Positions 14,788-22,792 of a stretch of 32,001 nucleotides of DNA are shown in pieces. The stretch comes from Hydrogenophaga palleronii NBRC 102513 (GTDB taxonomy: Bacteria; Pseudomonadota; Gammaproteobacteria; Burkholderiales; Burkholderiaceae_C): NCBI RefSeq assembly GCF_001571225.1, contig NZ_BCTJ01000040.1:1-32001 (forward strand). Reading direction: 5' to 3'. How positions within the stretch are numbered: the stretch's first letter is position 1; every line of letters begins with the position of its first letter. The position numbers and the translations under genes were made by a program. A model generated the notes under the pieces. It had not been told where the DNA came from and made no database searches. It saw only the letters and a list, made by a program, of their open reading frames with translations.

Positions 14788-14814
14788 CTTGTCTCGCTTT
14801 TTCTCGGTGCCACC

Positions 14815-15723
14815 ATGACCTCTGCCTTGCACACATCGGCCCTGACGTCCCTGCCCCTGCTGGCGCGGGGCAAGGTGCGCGACAACTACGCCGTGGGCGA
14901 CGACCGCATCCTGATGGTGGCGAGCGACCGCATCAGCGCGTTCGACGTGATCATGGGCGAGCCGATTCCCGGCAAGGGCGAGCTGCTGACGAAACTCTCG
15001 CTGTTCTGGTTCGACCAGCTCGGCCCCAAGGGCCTGAACATCTGCCCGATCCACCTCACCGGCGAGGCGCCCGAGAGTGTGGTGTCGGCCGACGAGGTGC
15101 CGCAGGTCACCGGCCGCTCGATGCTGGTGCAGCGCCTGAAACCGATCCCGGTCGAAGCCGTGGTGCGTGGTTACCTGGCCGGCAGCGGCTGGAAGGAGTA
15201 CCAGGAGAGCCGCTCGGTCTGCGGCGTGAAGTTGCCCGAGGGCCTGCAGAACGCGTCGCAATTGCCCGAGCCGATCTACACGCCGGCGGCCAAGGCGGCC
15301 ATGGGCGAACACGACGAGAACATCACCTTCGAGCGCACGGTCGAGATGATCGGCCCCGAACTGGCCGCGAAGATCCGCGACGTGTCGATTGCGCTCTACA
15401 AGGCTGCGGCCGCGATCGCGCTCCAGAAGGGCATCATCATTGCCGACACCAAGTTCGAGTTCGGCCTGGACAAGGCCGGCCAGCTGGTGCTGATGGACGA
15501 GGTGCTCACGCCCGACAGCTCGCGCTACTGGCCGGCCGAGAGTTATGTGGTGGGCGAGAACCCGCCGAGCTACGACAAGCAGTTCCTGCGCGACTGGCTG
15601 GAGACCGCACAGGTTGGCGGCAAGCCCTGGGACAAGACCCCGCCCGCGCCGCGCCTGCCGCGCGAGGTGATCGAGAAGACTTCGGCCAAGTACCAGGAAG
15701 CCCTGACGCGCCTGATGGGCTGA
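14815..15723 (+). CDS. purC: SAICAR synthetase (phosphoribosylaminoimidazole-succinocarboxamide synthase)
   Basis: This 302-aa enzyme joins aspartate to CAIR with ATP to make SAICAR in de novo purine synthesis. Family signatures are [11 protein letters not shown] at the N-terminus, [54 protein letters not shown] and [13 protein letters not shown]. Length fits the longer purC form of many proteobacteria. The ATG at 14815 was chosen over 14731, which would make the terminator hairpin part of the protein. purE and purK, acting just before it in the pathway, lie 1.1 kb downstream on the same strand, separated by an oppositely oriented thioredoxin gene. Confidence 0.97.
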   Translation: MTSALHTSALTSLPLLARGKVRDNYAVGDDRILMVASDRISAFDVIMGEPIPGKGELLTKLSLFWFDQLGPKGLNICPIHLTGEAPESVVSADEVPQVTGRSMLVQRLKPIPVEAVVRGYLAGSGWKEYQESRSVCGVKLPEGLQNASQLPEPIYTPAAKAAMGEHDENITFERTVEMIGPELAAKIRDVSIALYKAAAAIALQKGIIIADTKFEFGLDKAGQLVLMDEVLTPDSSRYWPAESYVVGENPPSYDKQFLRDWLETAQVGGKPWDKTPPAPRLPREVIEKTSAKYQEALTRLMG

Positions 15724-15740
15724 TCGGCGCCGTCACCCAG

Positions 15741-15791
15741 CGACAGCCGGGGCCGGCTGTCGCGCCCCTCCTGGCGCCGCAGGCGCGCCAG
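15741..15791. terminator. Two hairpins between convergent purC and thioredoxin genes
   Basis: CGACAGCC/GGCTGTCG (15741-15762) and CTGGCGC/GCGCCAG (15771-15791) are two successive GC-rich stems filling the 83-bp gap between converging stops. No T-run follows on either strand, so they may slow polymerase or protect 3' ends rather than form classical terminators. Confidence 0.45.
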
Positions 15792-15806
15792 AGAGAGAAG
15801 CCCCAA

Positions 15807-16715
15807 TCAGCTGAGGACGACGGACGAGAGGCGGCGGCGGTAGGTTGCCACCGTCGGGTCTTCCGGCGGCACCTGGCCTTCGGCCACCTTGGGCTTGGGT
15901 GGCTCGATGACGTCGAGGACCGCAATGAAGGTCTTGCGCGCCAGCTCTTCCTTCCAGGCCTTGTCGCGCATCAGGATCTCCAGCAGCTCGTCCATGGCGG
16001 CGGTCCACTGGCCGTAGGCCATCAGCAACTGCGCGAGCGCAAAGCGGGCGTCGAAGTCGCGCTTGTTGGTGCCGATGGCGGCGTGCAGCTCGGCGGCGCG
16101 CGCATCGGGGTCGGCCACGTCAACCTGGGCGTCGCGCGCGGCCATCCAGCGCTGCAGCGAGTCGAGCCGGCGCACGCCGGCGGCCTTGGCGATCACCGGC
16201 GCGAACGCCACCTTGGCGTCGTCGTCCTGGCCCATCTCCAGCAGCAGCTTCACCAGGTCAAAACGCGCGTCGTCGTTGTCGGGCGCGGCCTGCACCGCCT
16301 GCTGCAGCTTCTCCAGCGCACCGTCGAGGTCCCCCTCGGCCAGTGCGTCGTGGGCCTCGGCCTCGACCACTTCGGCTTCCAGCTCTTCGACGCTGGGCAG
16401 GTGCTTGTCGAGGAATTCCTTGATCTGGCCTTCGGGCAAGGCGCCCATGAAACCGTCCACCGGCTGGCCGTTGATCAGCAGCACGCAGGTCGGGATGCTG
16501 CGGATGCCGAAGGCGGCGGCGAGCTGCTGCTCCTGGTCGGAGTCGATCTTGACCAGCTTGAAGCGCCCGGCGTAATCGGTCTCGATCTTCTCCAGCAGCG
16601 GGCCGATGACCTTGCAGGGGCCGCACCAGGGGGCCCAGAAATCGACCAGCACAGGGGTCTGCATCGAGGCCTCGATGACCTCGGTTTCAAAATTGGCGAC
16701 GGTGACGTTGATCAT
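15807..16715 (-). CDS. ybbN: Thioredoxin-TPR protein, YbbN/CnoX-like
   Basis: This 302-aa protein has a thioredoxin domain (1-105) with active site WCGPC at 30-34, cis-Pro region IRSIPTCVLLING and the family's VDGFMGALPEGQIKEFL. About 190 residues of TPR-like helices follow (ALAEGDLDGALEKLQQAVQ, DDARFDLVKLLLEMGQ, DFDARFALAQLLMAYGQWTAAMDELLEIL, each a repeat-like segment). E. coli YbbN/CnoX is a chaperone-redox protein that hands clients to GroEL and DnaK; it lacks a CGPC site, whereas this one keeps it and should be redox active. The start at 16713-16715 begins the thioredoxin fold; the upstream in-frame extension overlaps the purE promoter. Divergent from purE, convergent with purC. Confidence 0.93.
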   Translation of the reverse strand: MINVTVANFETEVIEASMQTPVLVDFWAPWCGPCKVIGPLLEKIETDYAGRFKLVKIDSDQEQQLAAAFGIRSIPTCVLLINGQPVDGFMGALPEGQIKEFLDKHLPSVEELEAEVVEAEAHDALAEGDLDGALEKLQQAVQAAPDNDDARFDLVKLLLEMGQDDDAKVAFAPVIAKAAGVRRLDSLQRWMAARDAQVDVADPDARAAELHAAIGTNKRDFDARFALAQLLMAYGQWTAAMDELLEILMRDKAWKEELARKTFIAVLDVIEPPKPKVAEGQVPPEDPTVATYRRRLSSVVLS

Positions 16716-16763
16716 GGGGGCCCCTGGAGCAAGAGCGCCCGCGATGGCAGCGGGCGGCAAACG

Positions 16764-16835
16764 TAAAATCGACACTTTACCGGAGACGCCCTGCCCCCAT
16801 GCGGCGCGCCCCCGGCCCTGCCCCCCGCCGGGGGC
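16764..16835 (+). promoter_or_regulatory. purE -10 candidate and leader hairpin
   Basis: TAAAAT (16764-16769) is a -10 candidate in the spacer shared with the thioredoxin gene. The leader then contains a perfect 9-bp stem GCCCCCGGC (16808-16816) with GCCGGGGGC (16827-16835), loop of 10 nt, ending 20 nt before the purE ATG. GAGAGG serves as ribosome site. The hairpin could affect translation or be a REP-like element; nothing in it matches the guanine/adenine (purine) riboswitch. Confidence 0.45.
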
Positions 16836-16855
16836 CATCGGCGAGAGGCACTTTC

Positions 16856-17344
16856 ATGACCCCCATCCAGATCGGCGTGCTCATGGGCTCCAGCAGCGAC
16901 TGGGACACCATGCAGCACGCGGTGCAGATCCTGCAGGATTTCGGCATTCCGCACGAGGCCCGCGTGGTGTCTGCCCACCGCATGCCCGACGACATGTTCA
17001 CCTACGCCGAAGCCGCCGCCGAACGCGGGCTCAAGGCCATCATCGCCGGCGCCGGTGGCGCGGCCCACCTGCCCGGCATGCTGGCGGCCAAGACCATCGT
17101 GCCGGTGCTCGGCGTGCCGGTGGCGAGCAAACACCTCAGCGGCGTGGACTCGCTGCACAGCATCGTGCAGATGCCCAAGGGCGTGCCAGTGGCCACCTTC
17201 GCCATCGGTGCGGCGGGCGCGGCCAACGCGGCGCTGTTTGCCGTGGCCCTGCTCGCCAGCCACGACCGCGAACTGCGCCACAAGCTCGAACTGTTCCGCA
17301 CCCAGCAGACCGAGGCCGCGCGCGCCATGACGCTGCCGGGATGA
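16856..17344 (+). CDS. purE: N5-carboxyaminoimidazole ribonucleotide mutase
   Basis: This 162-aa class I PurE converts N5-CAIR to CAIR in purine synthesis. The active-site loops are clear: GVLMGSSSDWDTM (7-19), VVSAHRMPDDM with the catalytic histidine, AGAGGAAHLPGM, and VPVASKHLSGVDSL. The presence of purK after it confirms the bacterial two-step route (PurK then PurE). The start at 16856 is supported by GAGAGG and by the fold beginning at once. An in-frame ATG at 16799 would put the leader hairpin in the coding region. Spacing to purK is 127 bp. Confidence 0.97.
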   Translation: MTPIQIGVLMGSSSDWDTMQHAVQILQDFGIPHEARVVSAHRMPDDMFTYAEAAAERGLKAIIAGAGGAAHLPGMLAAKTIVPVLGVPVASKHLSGVDSLHSIVQMPKGVPVATFAIGAAGAANAALFAVALLASHDRELRHKLELFRTQQTEAARAMTLPG

Positions 17345-17471
17345 CAACACCCTCCCCCGCTGCCTGCTCGCTGCGCTTGGCCGCATCCCGCCTCAAGGGA
17401 ACCACACCTGCGGCCGGGCAAAGCCGGTTCCCCGGTGTTTCCGGACAGCCCGCCACACTTCACCGTTTTCC
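17345..17471 (+). other. Spacer between purE and purK
   Basis: This 127-bp gap has weak inverted GC repeats around 17410-17440 (CCGG-rich), but no T-run, no clear -10 and no open frame I can support. It is long for a gap inside an operon, so purK might have its own promoter, though I do not see one. Confidence 0.3.
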
Positions 17472-18707
17472 ATGAGCCTCAAGCCCCTTCTCCCCGGCAG
17501 CCCTTCCGTCCACCCTGGCCAGCAGACCACGCTGGGCGTGATGGGAGGGGGCCAGCTCGGCCGCATGTTCGTGCAGGCGGCGCAGGCCATGGGTTATTTC
17601 ACCGTGGTGCTCGATCCCGATCCCGCCAGCCCGGCCGGGCTGGTGAGCCACCACCACATCAAGACCGCCTACGACGACGAAGCCGGCCTGGCCCAGCTGG
17701 CGCAGCGCTGCGACGCCATCACCACCGAATTCGAGAACGTGCCGGCGCAGGCACTGGAACGGCTGGCGGCACAACGCCCGGTGGCGCCCTCGGCCGCCTG
17801 CGTGGCGGTGGCGCAGGACCGCGCCAAGGAAAAGGCCCACTTCGTCGCCTGTGCCGTGCTCAGCGGCGTGTCACCGGCACCGCACGCGGTCATCACCACC
17901 GACGCGGCGCTGGCCGCCGTGCCGGCCAACCTGCTGCCCGGCATCCTGAAAACCAGTCGCATGGGTTACGACGGCAAGGGCCAGGTGCGGGTGCGCACGC
18001 GCGAGGAACTCGCCGCCGCCTGGGACGGGCTGGACAAGGTGCCCTGCGTGCTGGAGAAGATGCTGCAGTTGCGCGCCGAGTGTTCGGTGATCGTGGCGCG
18101 TGGCGCCGACGGCCAGGTCATGAGCTTCCCGGTGCAGAAGAACACGCACCACGACGGCATCCTGGCCCTCACCGAGGTGCTCGACGGCGCGCTCGACCCC
18201 GCGCTGGCGCAGCGCGCCCAGGCCAGCACGGCGGCCATCGCCCAGCACCTGAACTACGTCGGCGTGTTGTGCGTGGAGTACTTCGTGGTGGAAACCGCCG
18301 ACGGCACGCTCGACCTGGTGGTCAACGAAATGGCTCCGCGCCCGCACAACAGCGGCCACTACAGCCAGAACGCTTGCGACATCTCCCAATTCGAAGCCCA
18401 AGTGCGTGCGCTCGCCGGCCTGCCGCTGAACCCGCCGCGCCAGCACAGCCCGGCCAGCATGGTCAACCTGCTGGGTGACCTCTGGTTCGCGCCCAATGCG
18501 GTGCGCACCCAGGCCAGCAAGACACCCGTGTCGCCTCCCTGGGACGCGGTGCTGGCCCTGCCCGGCACCCACCTGCACCTGTACGGCAAGCTGGGCGCGC
18601 GCCCGGGCCGCAAGATGGGCCACCTCAACATCACCGGCGACAGCGTGGCCCAGGTGCGCGCCACCACGGCCCAGGTGCTGGCGCTGCTGGGCCTGCCGCC
18701 GGCATGA
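17472..18707 (+). CDS. purK: N5-carboxyaminoimidazole ribonucleotide synthase (PurK, ATP-grasp)
   Basis: This 411-aa ATP-grasp enzyme carboxylates AIR with bicarbonate and ATP to N5-CAIR, the substrate of PurE. Seen features are LGVMGGGQLGRMFVQAA (about 21-37) in the pre-ATP-grasp domain, ITTEFENVP, the glycine-rich ILKTSRMGYDGKGQ, VLEKMLQLRAECSVIVAR, and the metal-binding VNEMAPRPHNSGHYSQ. Length is slightly above the E. coli enzyme (355 aa), as is common in Burkholderiales. The ATG at 17472 lacks a strong ribosome site, but the first 20 residues are needed only as a tail before the Rossmann motif. The tsaC gene follows after 48 bp and may be co-transcribed. Confidence 0.96.
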   Translation: MSLKPLLPGSPSVHPGQQTTLGVMGGGQLGRMFVQAAQAMGYFTVVLDPDPASPAGLVSHHHIKTAYDDEAGLAQLAQRCDAITTEFENVPAQALERLAAQRPVAPSAACVAVAQDRAKEKAHFVACAVLSGVSPAPHAVITTDAALAAVPANLLPGILKTSRMGYDGKGQVRVRTREELAAAWDGLDKVPCVLEKMLQLRAECSVIVARGADGQVMSFPVQKNTHHDGILALTEVLDGALDPALAQRAQASTAAIAQHLNYVGVLCVEYFVVETADGTLDLVVNEMAPRPHNSGHYSQNACDISQFEAQVRALAGLPLNPPRQHSPASMVNLLGDLWFAPNAVRTQASKTPVSPPWDAVLALPGTHLHLYGKLGARPGRKMGHLNITGDSVAQVRATTAQVLALLGLPPA

Positions 18708-18755
18708 ACCAGCGCGCCCGTTTCGGCACCGCCCCTCCACGCGAACAAGGCTGAC

Positions 18756-19769
18756 ATGCCGCTGCTGCTCAACGCCACAGACCCGGCCGCCATCGAACGC
18801 GCGGCGCAGCGCCTGGCCGCCGGTTCGCTGGTCGGCATGCCGACCGAAACCGTCTACGGCCTGGCCGCCAACGCCGACCACGCCACCGCGGTGCACCGCA
18901 TCTTCGAGGCCAAGGGCCGCCCGGCCGACCACCCGCTCATCGTGCACCTGGCCGCCGGCAGCGGCGCGCAGGGCTGGCGCGCCGGCGTGGACCACTACGC
19001 ACGCGAGGTGCCGGCGTTTGCCAGCGCGCTCATGCGGGCCTTCTGGCCCGGGCCGCTCACGCTCATCCTGCCGCGCCGCGAAGGCGTGGCCGCAGTCGCC
19101 GCCGGCGGCCAGGACTCGGTGGGTCTGCGCTGCCCCGCCCACCCGGTGGCGCAGGCGCTGCTGAACGCGGCGGCCGCGCACGGCGTGAGCGGCATCGCCG
19201 CGCCGAGCGCCAACCGTTTCGGGCGCGTGAGCCCCACCACCGCTGCACACGTGGCCGAGGAGTTCACGGCCTTGGCGGATGAAGATTTGCTGATCCTCGA
19301 CGGCGGTGCCTGCCCGGTCGGCATCGAGTCCACCATCGTCGACTGCACGCGCGCGCAACCGGTGCTGCTGCGCCCCGGCATGCTCACCGTGGCCGAGCTC
19401 GAAGCGGCCTGCGGCCAGCCGCTGCGCGCACGCGACGAGGCCGCGCCACGCGCCTCGGGCACGCTGGAATCGCACTACGCGCCACGCGCCACCGTGCGGC
19501 TGATGGATGCCAGACAACTGCGTGCCGCGTTCCAGGTGCTGGGCAGCGATGCGAAGCACATCGCCGTGTATTCGCGTTGCCCGCTGGAGCTGCACCGCGG
19601 CGTGCCGCGCCGGCGCATGCCCGACGATGCCGCCGCCGCCGCGCAGGAACTGTTCGCGGTGCTGCGCGAACTCGACGCCACCGGCGTGCGCCTGATCTGG
19701 GTCGAAACCCCGCCGGCCGACGCAGCCTGGGACGGCGTGCGCGACCGCCTGCAGCGCGCCGCTGCCTGA
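18756..19769 (+). CDS. tsaC: L-threonylcarbamoyladenylate synthase, Sua5 type
   Basis: This 337-aa enzyme makes threonylcarbamoyl-AMP from threonine, bicarbonate and ATP, the first step of t6A modification at position 37 of ANN-decoding tRNAs. The YrdC/TsaC domain (about 1-205) has VGMPTETVYGLAANA, KGRPADHPLIVHL, FWPGPLTLILPRR, IAAPSANRFGRVSPT and VGIESTIVDC. The C-terminal Sua5 domain (about 225-337) follows the linker ASGTLESHYAP and makes it the long Sua5 form rather than short TsaC. AAGG lies upstream. The partner tsaB is 3 kb downstream. Convergent with the GDSL gene, 42 bp apart, with no terminator seen. Confidence 0.95.
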   Translation: MPLLLNATDPAAIERAAQRLAAGSLVGMPTETVYGLAANADHATAVHRIFEAKGRPADHPLIVHLAAGSGAQGWRAGVDHYAREVPAFASALMRAFWPGPLTLILPRREGVAAVAAGGQDSVGLRCPAHPVAQALLNAAAAHGVSGIAAPSANRFGRVSPTTAAHVAEEFTALADEDLLILDGGACPVGIESTIVDCTRAQPVLLRPGMLTVAELEAACGQPLRARDEAAPRASGTLESHYAPRATVRLMDARQLRAAFQVLGSDAKHIAVYSRCPLELHRGVPRRRMPDDAAAAAQELFAVLRELDATGVRLIWVETPPADAAWDGVRDRLQRAAA

Positions 19770-19811
19770 ACCGCCGCGCGGGTCGGGGGTCTCAGGCCAC
19801 GGCGCGTCGCA

Positions 19812-20954
19812 TCACTTCCAGCCTTTGGCCTCCAGAGCGCGCACGACCAGCTGGCCCATCAGTTCGTTGGTGCGCGGCGTGCCGTGGAAATCGTCGGAGA
19901 ACACATAGGTGCGCCACCAGTTCGCGCCAGTCTCGCCCACGGGCGGTGCCGCGCTGAGAGAGGTGTCGGTGCAGGTGGCGATGGCGTAGCTGGGCAAGCC
20001 TTGTGTATCAGTGCCCGTGCGGGGGCAAGCGGGCCTCGTGGTGTTGGTGAGCCCGAACTGCGCCGGCGTGTCGAGCCACCGGTTGAGCTCGGCGTAAAAG
20101 TCCACCACCGCCACACGGCTTTGTGCGGCGAAGCGGGTCTTGAGCTGGTTGTTCAATGCCACCGTCCACTGGTTCACCAGCGCCCTGATCGCGGCGACCT
20201 GGGCATCCCCATTGCCACCCGCGCCATCCACCTGGAGCTTCACGCCCGCCAGCACCGCGAGGAACTTGGGGGTGCGGGTGATGTCGGGCACCGTGATCAC
20301 CACGACGCGCTGCGCATCCCGGTCCAGCGCTTCGCTGGTGATGGCATTGGCCAATGCGTCCGCCAGCTTGACGGCATAGGCGGTGCCAATCGCAGGCAAC
20401 GTGCCCGCCGCCGCCGTCTCGCCTGGGGTCAACAACTCGCCCGTCAGCGCACCGAACGCCACCCCGGCGTCGGCGGCAGCTCCCAGGTAGGCACTCGTCA
20501 GGTCGGCCAGATCGTTGCCACCACCGTCAACCAGCAACAGTTCCTGCGGGCTATAGGGTCCTTGAGCGCGTACGTCCTTGAGCTGCTGCACCACCGAGCG
20601 GGGGGTCGCGTCAAAAGTCGTACCTGTCGGGTTGATGGTCGCGCCACCGACGCCGTAGCTGGTGCAGGTGGACGGTGCGGGTTTCACATCCAGGGTGTTG
20701 GTGTAGCGCGGGCACAGCGCCGGCGCGGAAACGGCGGCCGCCACGTGTTCGGTCCAGATCGCGTACGGCGTGGTCGCGTTCTGCACGGTGAACTTCAGAC
20801 CGAAGGTGCCGCTGTCGCTCAGGCTGTCGCCCACCACTTTCACGGCACTGGTGACCACCGCTGGTGGGGGCGGGCTGTCATCACCCCCTCCGCCTCCACA
20901 GGCCACAAGAAACACGGCGGACGCGGCAAGGGCGAGACGGGTGCGCAGGAACAT
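19812..20954 (-). CDS. GDSL/SGNH-family hydrolase, lipoprotein
   Basis: This 380-aa protein has a lipoprotein signal (MFLRTRLALAASAVFLVAC, Cys19) and a Gly/Asp/Pro linker. An SGNH hydrolase domain follows: block I VGDSLSDSG with nucleophile Ser44, block II glycine in SYGVGGATIN, block III GGGND (Asn147), and block V SDDFH with Asp354 and His357. All four catalytic elements are present, so an active esterase or lipase anchored in the envelope is likely; the substrate is unknown. GGAGA lies before the ATG. It has its own upstream spacer with a perfect palindrome 36 bp before the start, suggesting dedicated repression. It is in the same orientation as the PBP4 gene but separated from it by 157 bp. 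Confidence 0.88.
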   Translation of the reverse strand: MFLRTRLALAASAVFLVACGGGGGDDSPPPPAVVTSAVKVVGDSLSDSGTFGLKFTVQNATTPYAIWTEHVAAAVSAPALCPRYTNTLDVKPAPSTCTSYGVGGATINPTGTTFDATPRSVVQQLKDVRAQGPYSPQELLLVDGGGNDLADLTSAYLGAAADAGVAFGALTGELLTPGETAAAGTLPAIGTAYAVKLADALANAITSEALDRDAQRVVVITVPDITRTPKFLAVLAGVKLQVDGAGGNGDAQVAAIRALVNQWTVALNNQLKTRFAAQSRVAVVDFYAELNRWLDTPAQFGLTNTTRPACPRTGTDTQGLPSYAIATCTDTSLSAAPPVGETGANWWRTYVFSDDFHGTPRTNELMGQLVVRALEAKGWK

Positions 20955-20989
20955 GGAAATGTCTCCGGGGGATGTGGGGATGGGGGTGG

Positions 20990-21009
20990 AAAAGAACGAC
21001 CGTTCTTTT
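20990..21009. promoter_or_regulatory. Perfect 9-2-9 palindrome upstream of the GDSL gene, TetR-like operator
   Basis: AAAAGAACG-AC-CGTTCTTTT is a perfect inverted repeat of 20 bp. The GAACGACCGTTC core resembles TetR-family operators. The stem is AT-rich with a tiny loop, so it is a poor terminator, and it lies upstream of the GDSL start (36 bp) and downstream of the PBP4 gene on the same strand. No TetR gene is present in the window. Confidence 0.6.
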
Positions 21010-21111
21010 GCAGCATGCTAAGGAGGCACGCCCAGCCGCACCAGAGGGTTTACGCGGGGCGGCATGCCCTCGCGCGTTTCTCGCGCCCGCGCCGACGGCC
21101 GACGACCGTAC

Positions 21112-22665
21112 TTAGTCGGGCTGAGCCGCGATCCACTCCAGCAGCGCGTCGAGCGCGGGCCGGGCCGCGCCGGCATTGGGGTGGTTGATGAAGGCCACCA
21201 CGGCGTAGCGCGCGCCATTCACCGCGTTCACGTAGCCGGCGATGCCGGTGACGTCGCGCAAGGTGCCGGTCTTGATCCAGGCGTTGCCGCGCGCCGCGCT
21301 CTGCCCGCCGCGGGCCATGCGCGCGGCCGTGCCGCTCACCCCGGCCACCGACAGCGACTGCACGAACTGCAGCGCCTGCGGGTGGTAGGCCGCGTGCCGC
21401 AGCAGGCCGGCCAGCGCCTCGGGCGTGATGCGCTCGTCGCGCGACAGGCCCGAGCCGTTGTCGAGCAGCGGGCCCGGCACACGCGGGCCGAAGGTGCGCG
21501 TCCACCAGTCGCTCACCACCTGGCGCGAATACTCGAAGCGCGCCGGGCGCGAAGGCACCAGCCGCTCCGCCGCCGCGCCGGGCGCCACCACCGACAGCAC
21601 CGGCGTGCTGGTCTGCGGCCGTGCCAGCTGCCCCAGCGTGAGGAACACCTGCTGTGCCATCACGTTGTTGCTCCACTGGTTCACGTCCACGATGATTTCG
21701 GACAGCGGCAGCGAACGCGCTTCGTGCAGCAGTTGCACCTCGGCCGGCATCACGCCGTCGCGCGCCTGGCCGGTGAGCGCACCGCCGCCGGCGCGCCACA
21801 GGCCTTCCATGGCCCGCGCGGCGTAGCTGGCGGGCTGTTGATAAGCCACCGGCCACTTGAGTTCACCGCAGGACGACGGGTAGCGGCCGTCGAAACGGAT
21901 GCGGTCGGGGTCGTCGAACCGGGCCGACAGGCCGGTGCGCCAGTCACCGCACGAGGTGCGTGCGAGCGGCACGGTGGCATCCACCTGCAGGCCGGCCAGC
22001 GGCGGCTCGCTGATCACATGGGCCACACCGGCCGCCGGATCGGGCTGGAAGGTGAGGATGACCGACTTGAAATTGACCAGCAGGGCGTCGGGCGTGGCGT
22101 TGTAGGGGCGCAGGGACTCGCCGTCGAAAGCGCCCGGGTCCATTGGCGGCAGCTCGAACGCGCTGTGGTCGAGCACCAGGTCGCCCAGGATCACGTGCAC
22201 GCCCTTGGCCTGCAGGGCCAGGTAAGCCTCCTGGATGCGCTCCAGCACGAACTTCGGGTCACCGCCGCCGCGCACATAGAGGTTGCCGCGCAGCGTGCCG
22301 TTCTCCACCTTGCCGTCGGTGTAGAAGCGGGTGTTCCAGGTGAAGTCGCTGCCCAGCAGGTCGATCGCGGCGTAGGTGGTGACCAGCTTCATCACAGAAG
22401 CCGGGTTGACCGGCGTGCCGGCACCCTGGCGCAGCCGCTCGTGGGCGTCCGGATCGACCGACACCACCAGCGCCGACAGCGCACTGGCCGGCACCTGGGC
22501 CCGGGCCAGCGCCGCCAACACCGCCGGCGGCAAGGCCGCGCCGCCACGGCCGGTCGGCACCTGGGCGCAGGCCGGCAGCACCAGGCTGGCCAGCAGGGCC
22601 AGGCCGAGCCGGCGCAGCCAGCGGGTGGGCAACGGCGGGGAGGCGACGGCGGACGGTGGGCGCAT
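21112..22665 (-). CDS. dacB: D-alanyl-D-alanine carboxypeptidase/endopeptidase, PBP4 (DacB) family
   Basis: This 517-aa periplasmic class C penicillin-binding protein trims or cleaves peptidoglycan peptide bridges. The three active-site motifs are in place: SVMK (Ser90, Lys93), SNN (332-334) and KTG (465-467). The large insertion between the first two motifs, typical of PBP4, is present, as is DNGSGLSR (402-409). The N-terminus is a signal sequence with a twin-basic start (WLRRLGLALLASLVLPAC); the LPAC could be a lipobox or simply a signal peptidase I region ending ACAQ. The gene is divergent from tsaB with 127 bp between. Length is normal (E. coli DacB 477 aa). Confidence 0.95.
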   Translation of the reverse strand: MRPPSAVASPPLPTRWLRRLGLALLASLVLPACAQVPTGRGGAALPPAVLAALARAQVPASALSALVVSVDPDAHERLRQGAGTPVNPASVMKLVTTYAAIDLLGSDFTWNTRFYTDGKVENGTLRGNLYVRGGGDPKFVLERIQEAYLALQAKGVHVILGDLVLDHSAFELPPMDPGAFDGESLRPYNATPDALLVNFKSVILTFQPDPAAGVAHVISEPPLAGLQVDATVPLARTSCGDWRTGLSARFDDPDRIRFDGRYPSSCGELKWPVAYQQPASYAARAMEGLWRAGGGALTGQARDGVMPAEVQLLHEARSLPLSEIIVDVNQWSNNVMAQQVFLTLGQLARPQTSTPVLSVVAPGAAAERLVPSRPARFEYSRQVVSDWWTRTFGPRVPGPLLDNGSGLSRDERITPEALAGLLRHAAYHPQALQFVQSLSVAGVSGTAARMARGGQSAARGNAWIKTGTLRDVTGIAGYVNAVNGARYAVVAFINHPNAGAARPALDALLEWIAAQPD

Positions 22666-22780
22666 GGGCTTCGATTATGGGACGCGAGGGCAACCGGGCC
22701 GGGTACAAAGCCCTCAATGGGCGCCGGGCAAGACGGCCGGTGCTGTACCCGCGCCACAGCGGCGGCTTCGCACGGTGGTC

Positions 22781-22792
22781 GATAATCCCCCG
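22781..22792 (+). promoter_or_regulatory. tsaB promoter -10, probably leaderless start
   Basis: GATAAT (22781-22786) ends 6 nt before the tsaB ATG, so transcription would start at or next to the A of the start codon. The 12-mer GATAATCCCCCG is repeated exactly before purC. No ribosome binding site is seen. Confidence 0.45.

Noticed and set aside
17871..19595. 574-codon minus-strand frame opposite purK and tsaC
   Set aside because: Covers two well-supported genes on the other strand and has a low-complexity, His/Gly/Arg-rich product.
21064..22785. 573-codon plus-strand frame opposite dacB
   Set aside because: Opposite strand carries all three PBP4 motifs in order; the plus-strand product is low complexity.
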